Below the pieces are notes generated by a model that was not told the origin of the DNA, did not search any database, and saw only the letters and a program-made list of their open reading frames with translations. Shown one piece after another: positions 7,111 through 9,290 of a stretch of 9,290 nt of DNA. Positions within the stretch are counted from its first letter, which is position 1. Each line of letters opens with the position of its first letter. The DNA lies in contig CALJEW010000160.1 in assembly GCA_938074585.1 (NCBI GenBank), positions 1 through 9,290 on the forward strand, in the 5' to 3' direction. A program made the position numbers and the translations under genes. The stretch comes from an uncultured Rhodospirillales bacterium (GTDB lineage Bacteria; Pseudomonadota; Alphaproteobacteria; Rhodospirillales; Casp-alpha2).

Positions 7111-7626
7111 ATGCCCCCTTTTAAAACACAAACGCCAACTGATTTAAGCCGTGGACACTTCATCGATATTTTTGGCGGTGTTTACGAGCATTCCCAATGG
7201 ATAGTCGAGCAAGCATGGGATACTGGCTTAGACCCGCGCCACAATTCAATCGAAGGATTGCACAGCACCCTAAAAGCGATTGTGGATGAAGCAGGCTACG
7301 CGCCTCAATTGGCTTTATTGAGGGCTCACCCCGATTTGGCTGGAAAGTTAGCGGTTAGCGGCGAACTGACAAATGAATCAACCGGTGAGCAAGCCAGCGC
7401 TGGACTGGATCAATGCAGCGAGCAAGAGTTTAAGGCCTTTCAATCAAACAATACCAAGTATAAAGAAAAGTTTGGTTTCCCTTATATATTAGCCGTAAAG
7501 GGTCGTAATCGGGTTGAAATATTGAAAAACTTTAGCCATCGCGTTGATTTAGACGTCGCCGATGAATTTGAAGTGGCCGTCTCACAAGTTCATCAAATTG
7601 CCCTACTTCGATTATCTGATCTTTAA
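7111..7626 (+). CDS. uraD: OHCU decarboxylase (2-oxo-4-hydroxy-4-carboxy-5-ureidoimidazoline decarboxylase)
   Basis: Decarboxylates OHCU, the product of UraH, to give S-allantoin stereospecifically. The 171-residue all-helical protein shows the family's catalytic histidine in LLRAHPDLAGK (His73) and the conserved block from STGEQASAGLD (90-100) through NTKYKEKFGFPYILAVKG (114-131), with EI-x-NF-x-R following (136-144). Length is normal, cytosolic, no signal peptide and no peroxisomal-type tail. It follows puuE after 8 nt with only a poor ribosome binding site, so it probably depends on coupling with puuE. Its position opposite uraH across the divergent promoter places the two consecutive enzymes under common control. 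Firm identification. Confidence 0.95.
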   Translation: MPPFKTQTPTDLSRGHFIDIFGGVYEHSQWIVEQAWDTGLDPRHNSIEGLHSTLKAIVDEAGYAPQLALLRAHPDLAGKLAVSGELTNESTGEQASAGLDQCSEQEFKAFQSNNTKYKEKFGFPYILAVKGRNRVEILKNFSHRVDLDVADEFEVAVSQVHQIALLRLSDL

Positions 7627-7724
7627 ATTCACACTTTAAAAACAACAACGAGCGTTTGTCACTGACGGGTAAAGGAGGTTATGCTCTGGCATCTTTTTGA
7701 ACATATAAAATACAAGGATATCCC
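7627..7724 (+). promoter_or_regulatory. Gap with a near-perfect Shine-Dalgarno sequence and a 15-codon mini-ORF before the dehydrogenase
   Basis: AAGGAGGT (7672-7679) is an eight-base match to the anti-Shine-Dalgarno sequence. Two bases after its last G is an ATG at 7681 opening a 15-codon frame (MLWHLFEHIKYKDIP). Its TGA (7726-7728) overlaps the dehydrogenase ATG (7725) as ATGA. The spacing is shorter than usual for efficient initiation. The dehydrogenase has its own, weaker site, AAGGA (7714-7718), 6 nt before its ATG. The motif may be a leader cistron coupled to the dehydrogenase or a chance remnant. No clear hairpin terminator follows uraD here, and no promoter could be placed convincingly. 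Confidence 0.4.
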
Positions 7725-8477
7725 ATGACAGGACAACGTTTCGAGAACCAATCAGCAATCATCACTGGTGGCGCACGCGGCATCGGCTTAGCCATCGCTC
7801 AGCGCTTAGAATCAGAAGGTGCACGTGTTTCCTTATGGGAAATCGACCCGGCAGCCGTTGAGGAAGCCCGCTCAACCTTTAAAAACCCAGATAATGTTCA
7901 CAGCTGCACCGTAAACGTTGGCGACCCCGCATCCGTTGACGCTGCTGGTAAAAAAACTATCGTGGATTTGGAAAAAGTTGACGTCATGGTCAACAGCGCA
8001 GGCGTTGCAGGCGCAAATGCATTGGTTAAAGAGTACGATGTTGAGGAATGGCAAAAAGTCATCGACATTAACTTGAACGGTGTTTTCTATTGCTGCCGTG
8101 CATTAGTTGGTCACATGGAAGACAATGGTTATGGTCGGATCGTCAACATTGCATCGATTGCCGGTAAAGAAGGCAACCCAACTGCCAGCGCATATAGCGC
8201 ATCGAAAGCAGGCGTCATCGGCTTAACCAAATCATTGGGTAAAGAAACCGCACTCAGTGGCGTCACGGTCAATTGCATCACACCCGCCGCTGTTAAAACA
8301 GCTATTTTCGATCAAATTAGCCAAAAGCACATTGACTTCATGCTGTCCAAAATCCCCATGAGCCGATTTGGTAAAGTGGAAGAAATGGCAAATTTAGTTG
8401 CTTGGTTAGCATCAGAAGAATGCAGCTTCAGCACGGGCGGCGTTTTTGATATTTCAGGTGGTCGCGCAACTTACTAA
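7725..8477 (+). CDS. NAD(P)-dependent short-chain dehydrogenase/reductase, possibly acting on a sugar acid
   Basis: Classical 250-residue SDR. Seen are the dinucleotide-binding TGGARGIG (14-21), NSAG (90-93), catalytic Asn116 in INLNG, Ser144 in NIASIAG, and Tyr157 and Lys161 in YSASK. The acidic residues in SLWEID (Glu39, Asp41) at the end of the second beta strand favour NAD over NADP. The C-terminus VFDISGGRATY resembles that of dehydrogenases for 2-keto-3-deoxy-sugar acids as I remember them, and gluconate genes lie next to it, so a sugar-acid or polyol substrate is a reasonable guess. Gluconate 5-dehydrogenase and 3-oxoacyl-ACP reductase are alternatives, since SDR specificity cannot be read from motifs. 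It starts 98 nt after uraD and may or may not be cotranscribed with it. No purine role is evident. Confidence 0.85.
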   Translation: MTGQRFENQSAIITGGARGIGLAIAQRLESEGARVSLWEIDPAAVEEARSTFKNPDNVHSCTVNVGDPASVDAAGKKTIVDLEKVDVMVNSAGVAGANALVKEYDVEEWQKVIDINLNGVFYCCRALVGHMEDNGYGRIVNIASIAGKEGNPTASAYSASKAGVIGLTKSLGKETALSGVTVNCITPAAVKTAIFDQISQKHIDFMLSKIPMSRFGKVEEMANLVAWLASEECSFSTGGVFDISGGRATY

Positions 8478-8550
8478 TTTTTTGCGCAGTCAGGAAAAGA
8501 AAATCCCAAGCAAACTAGTTTACGACGATGCATTTGCGAATAATAATATG

Positions 8551-8575
8551 GACGGGGGTTTATTTAACCCTCGTC
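8551..8575 (-). terminator. Hairpin between converging genes, containing the gntK stop codon
   Basis: GACGGGGGTT (8551-8560) pairs with AACCCTCGTC (8566-8575) over 10 bp, with one wobble and a 5-nt loop. On the minus strand the stem begins in the last gntK codons (Asp-Glu-Gly), the stop codon begins within the loop region, and the hairpin is followed by CATATTATTATTCG, a broken T-rich stretch. On the plus strand it is followed by TAAACTTATC, a poorer tract. It is best read as a terminator for gnd-gntK that may also slow transcription arriving from the dehydrogenase. Confidence 0.55.
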
Positions 8576-9091
8576 TAAACTTATCAAGACTTCCGTTGCC
8601 AGAACTTCTGGTGACGACGAAATATCAATATAGATTGCTTGCTCTTCCTCATCTGGCTCTTCCAGCGTTGCGAACTGGCTGGTTAATAATCCCGGAGGCA
8701 TATAGTGGTTTTCACGCTGCTGCATCCGGCCTTCAATCAACTCAAACGATCCGTTTAAAAAAACAAAACGGATTGGCCCACCAAGACCATAGTCACCCCG
8801 CAACCGGTCCCGGTATTTGCGTTTTAGAGCGGAACACGATAGCACTCCGCCTTCCCCCGCTTCAACCCACTCGGCGATTGTGTTAGCCATCACCGTCAAC
8901 CACGGCTCCCGGTCCTCATCGTTTAAAGGCGTTCCAGATCGCATTTTTTCAACGTTTATGGCAGAATGAAAGGTATCACCTTCGGCGTACCTGACGCCTA
9001 ACTTCTTGGCAATATTTTCCCCGACTGTGGATTTACCACAGCCACTAACGCCCATAAACACCAGAACTTCAACTGACTTTTGATCGTTCAT
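8564..9091 (-). CDS. gntK: Gluconokinase
   Basis: Phosphorylates D-gluconate with ATP to 6-phosphogluconate, the substrate of the Gnd enzyme encoded just upstream. From the ATG at 9091 the protein has 175 aa, the length of E. coli GntK. It shows the P-loop GVSGCGKST (14-22), the substrate segment YAEGDTFHS followed by KMRSGTPLNDEDREPWL (49-65), SCSALKRKYRDRLR (85-98) and the HYMPPGLLTSQFATLEEP block (129-146) typical of the family. A start four codons earlier at 9103 also exists. I prefer 9091 because it overlaps the gnd stop as TAATG, a common coupling arrangement, and because the extra residues are not conserved in my memory of the family; neither start has a strong ribosome binding site. 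Cytosolic. Confidence 0.94.
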   Translation of the reverse strand: MNDQKSVEVLVFMGVSGCGKSTVGENIAKKLGVRYAEGDTFHSAINVEKMRSGTPLNDEDREPWLTVMANTIAEWVEAGEGGVLSCSALKRKYRDRLRGDYGLGGPIRFVFLNGSFELIEGRMQQRENHYMPPGLLTSQFATLEEPDEEEQAIYIDISSSPEVLATEVLISLDEG

Positions 9092-9290
9092 TATCTCAAC
9101 CATTCTGTATGAAATGTACCCAGTTTATCTGTGCGTTCATAGGTATGTGCGCCAAAGAAATCGCGTTGTGCTTGGATCAATGATGACCAAAGCCGAGAGT
9201 TGCCAAACCCATCATAATAGGCCAACGCAGATGACAAAGCGGGAACCGGAATGCCATATTGGATGGCGAAACATAAGGTACCCCGCAATC
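9091..9290 (-). CDS. gnd: 6-phosphogluconate dehydrogenase, C-terminal end (partial, continues beyond the right edge)
   Basis: Oxidatively decarboxylates 6-phosphogluconate to ribulose 5-phosphate in the pentose phosphate pathway. Only the last 65 or so residues are present. The conserved C-terminal segment is clear: AIQYGIPVPALSSALAYYD, then IQAQRDFFGAHTYER and FHTEWL before the stop. The Arg and His of RDFFGAHTYER belong to the part of the family's tail that reaches into the neighbouring subunit's active site. The frame is open to the window edge, so the TTG at 9288 is an internal leucine codon and not a start. The stop overlaps the gntK ATG, so gnd and gntK form one unit. Whether it is the long decarboxylating GndA type cannot be proven from this piece, but the FHTEW ending fits it. 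Confidence 0.92.
   Translation of the reverse strand, partial: LRGTLCFAIQYGIPVPALSSALAYYDGFGNSRLWSSLIQAQRDFFGAHTYERTDKLGTFHTEWLR

Noticed and set aside
8464..8487. Inverted repeat GCGCAA / TTGCGC around the dehydrogenase stop codon as a terminator.
   Set aside because: Only six base pairs with a 12-nt loop, and the T run lies inside the loop instead of after the stem.
8446..8886. A 146-codon plus-strand frame over the end of the dehydrogenase and gntK.
   Set aside because: It is antisense to gntK, has no family signature, and runs through the hairpin between the converging genes.
1..9290. Mobile elements, CRISPR arrays, tRNA or rRNA genes, or an undescribed defence system.
   Set aside because: No transposase or integrase frame, spaced repeat array, terminal inverted repeats or cloverleaf was seen. 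Apart from an SDR of unknown substrate, the genes belong to well-known metabolic families.

Overview
The window is chromosomal bacterial DNA with tightly packed genes and mid-range base composition (by eye a little under half G+C). Gene content and protein style suggest a proteobacterium, most likely an alphaproteobacterium of the free-living or marine kind. The grounds are a two-subunit xanthine dehydrogenase with XdhC, a PuuE-type allantoinase and a gnd-gntK pair. This placement is inference; there is no rRNA or other marker gene to confirm it.

About four fifths of the window is a purine-degradation locus built as two divergent transcription units around a 237-bp AT-rich control region (5948-6184). 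The leftward unit reads uraH (5-hydroxyisourate hydrolase), xdhA, xdhB, xdhC, guaD (guanine deaminase). The four junctions are a 24-nt gap, then an 8-nt, a 4-nt (ATGA) and a 1-nt (TAATG) overlap, so it is very probably one translationally coupled operon. The rightward unit is puuE (allantoinase) followed 8 nt later by uraD (OHCU decarboxylase). Together they encode guanine to xanthine (GuaD), xanthine to urate (XdhAB, matured by XdhC), 5-hydroxyisourate to OHCU (UraH), OHCU to S-allantoin (UraD) and allantoin to allantoate (PuuE). The urate-oxidising enzyme that must link XdhAB to UraH is not in the window, nor are a regulator, a transporter or allantoate-using enzymes.

Downstream of guaD, at the left edge (1-146, minus strand), there is an unexpected remnant. 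A strong ribosome binding site and ATG are followed by a clear N-terminus of a D-aminoacylase-type amidohydrolase, interrupted by an in-frame TGA and an in-frame TAG. Each stop is one substitution away from the residue the family has there, so this looks like a recently inactivated gene.

The right part changes subject to sugar-acid metabolism. A short-chain dehydrogenase (7725-8477, plus) converges on gntK (gluconate kinase) and the 3' end of gnd (6-phosphogluconate dehydrogenase), both on the minus strand. A hairpin that contains the gntK stop codon in its loop separates them. Before the dehydrogenase lies a 98-bp gap with a near-perfect Shine-Dalgarno sequence and a 15-codon mini-ORF that ends by overlapping the dehydrogenase start.

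No tRNA, rRNA, insertion sequence or CRISPR array was seen. Most of the window is ordinary metabolism. The items most worth a second look are the amidohydrolase remnant, the tandem repeat in the divergent promoter, the missing uricase step and the mini-ORF upstream of the dehydrogenase.
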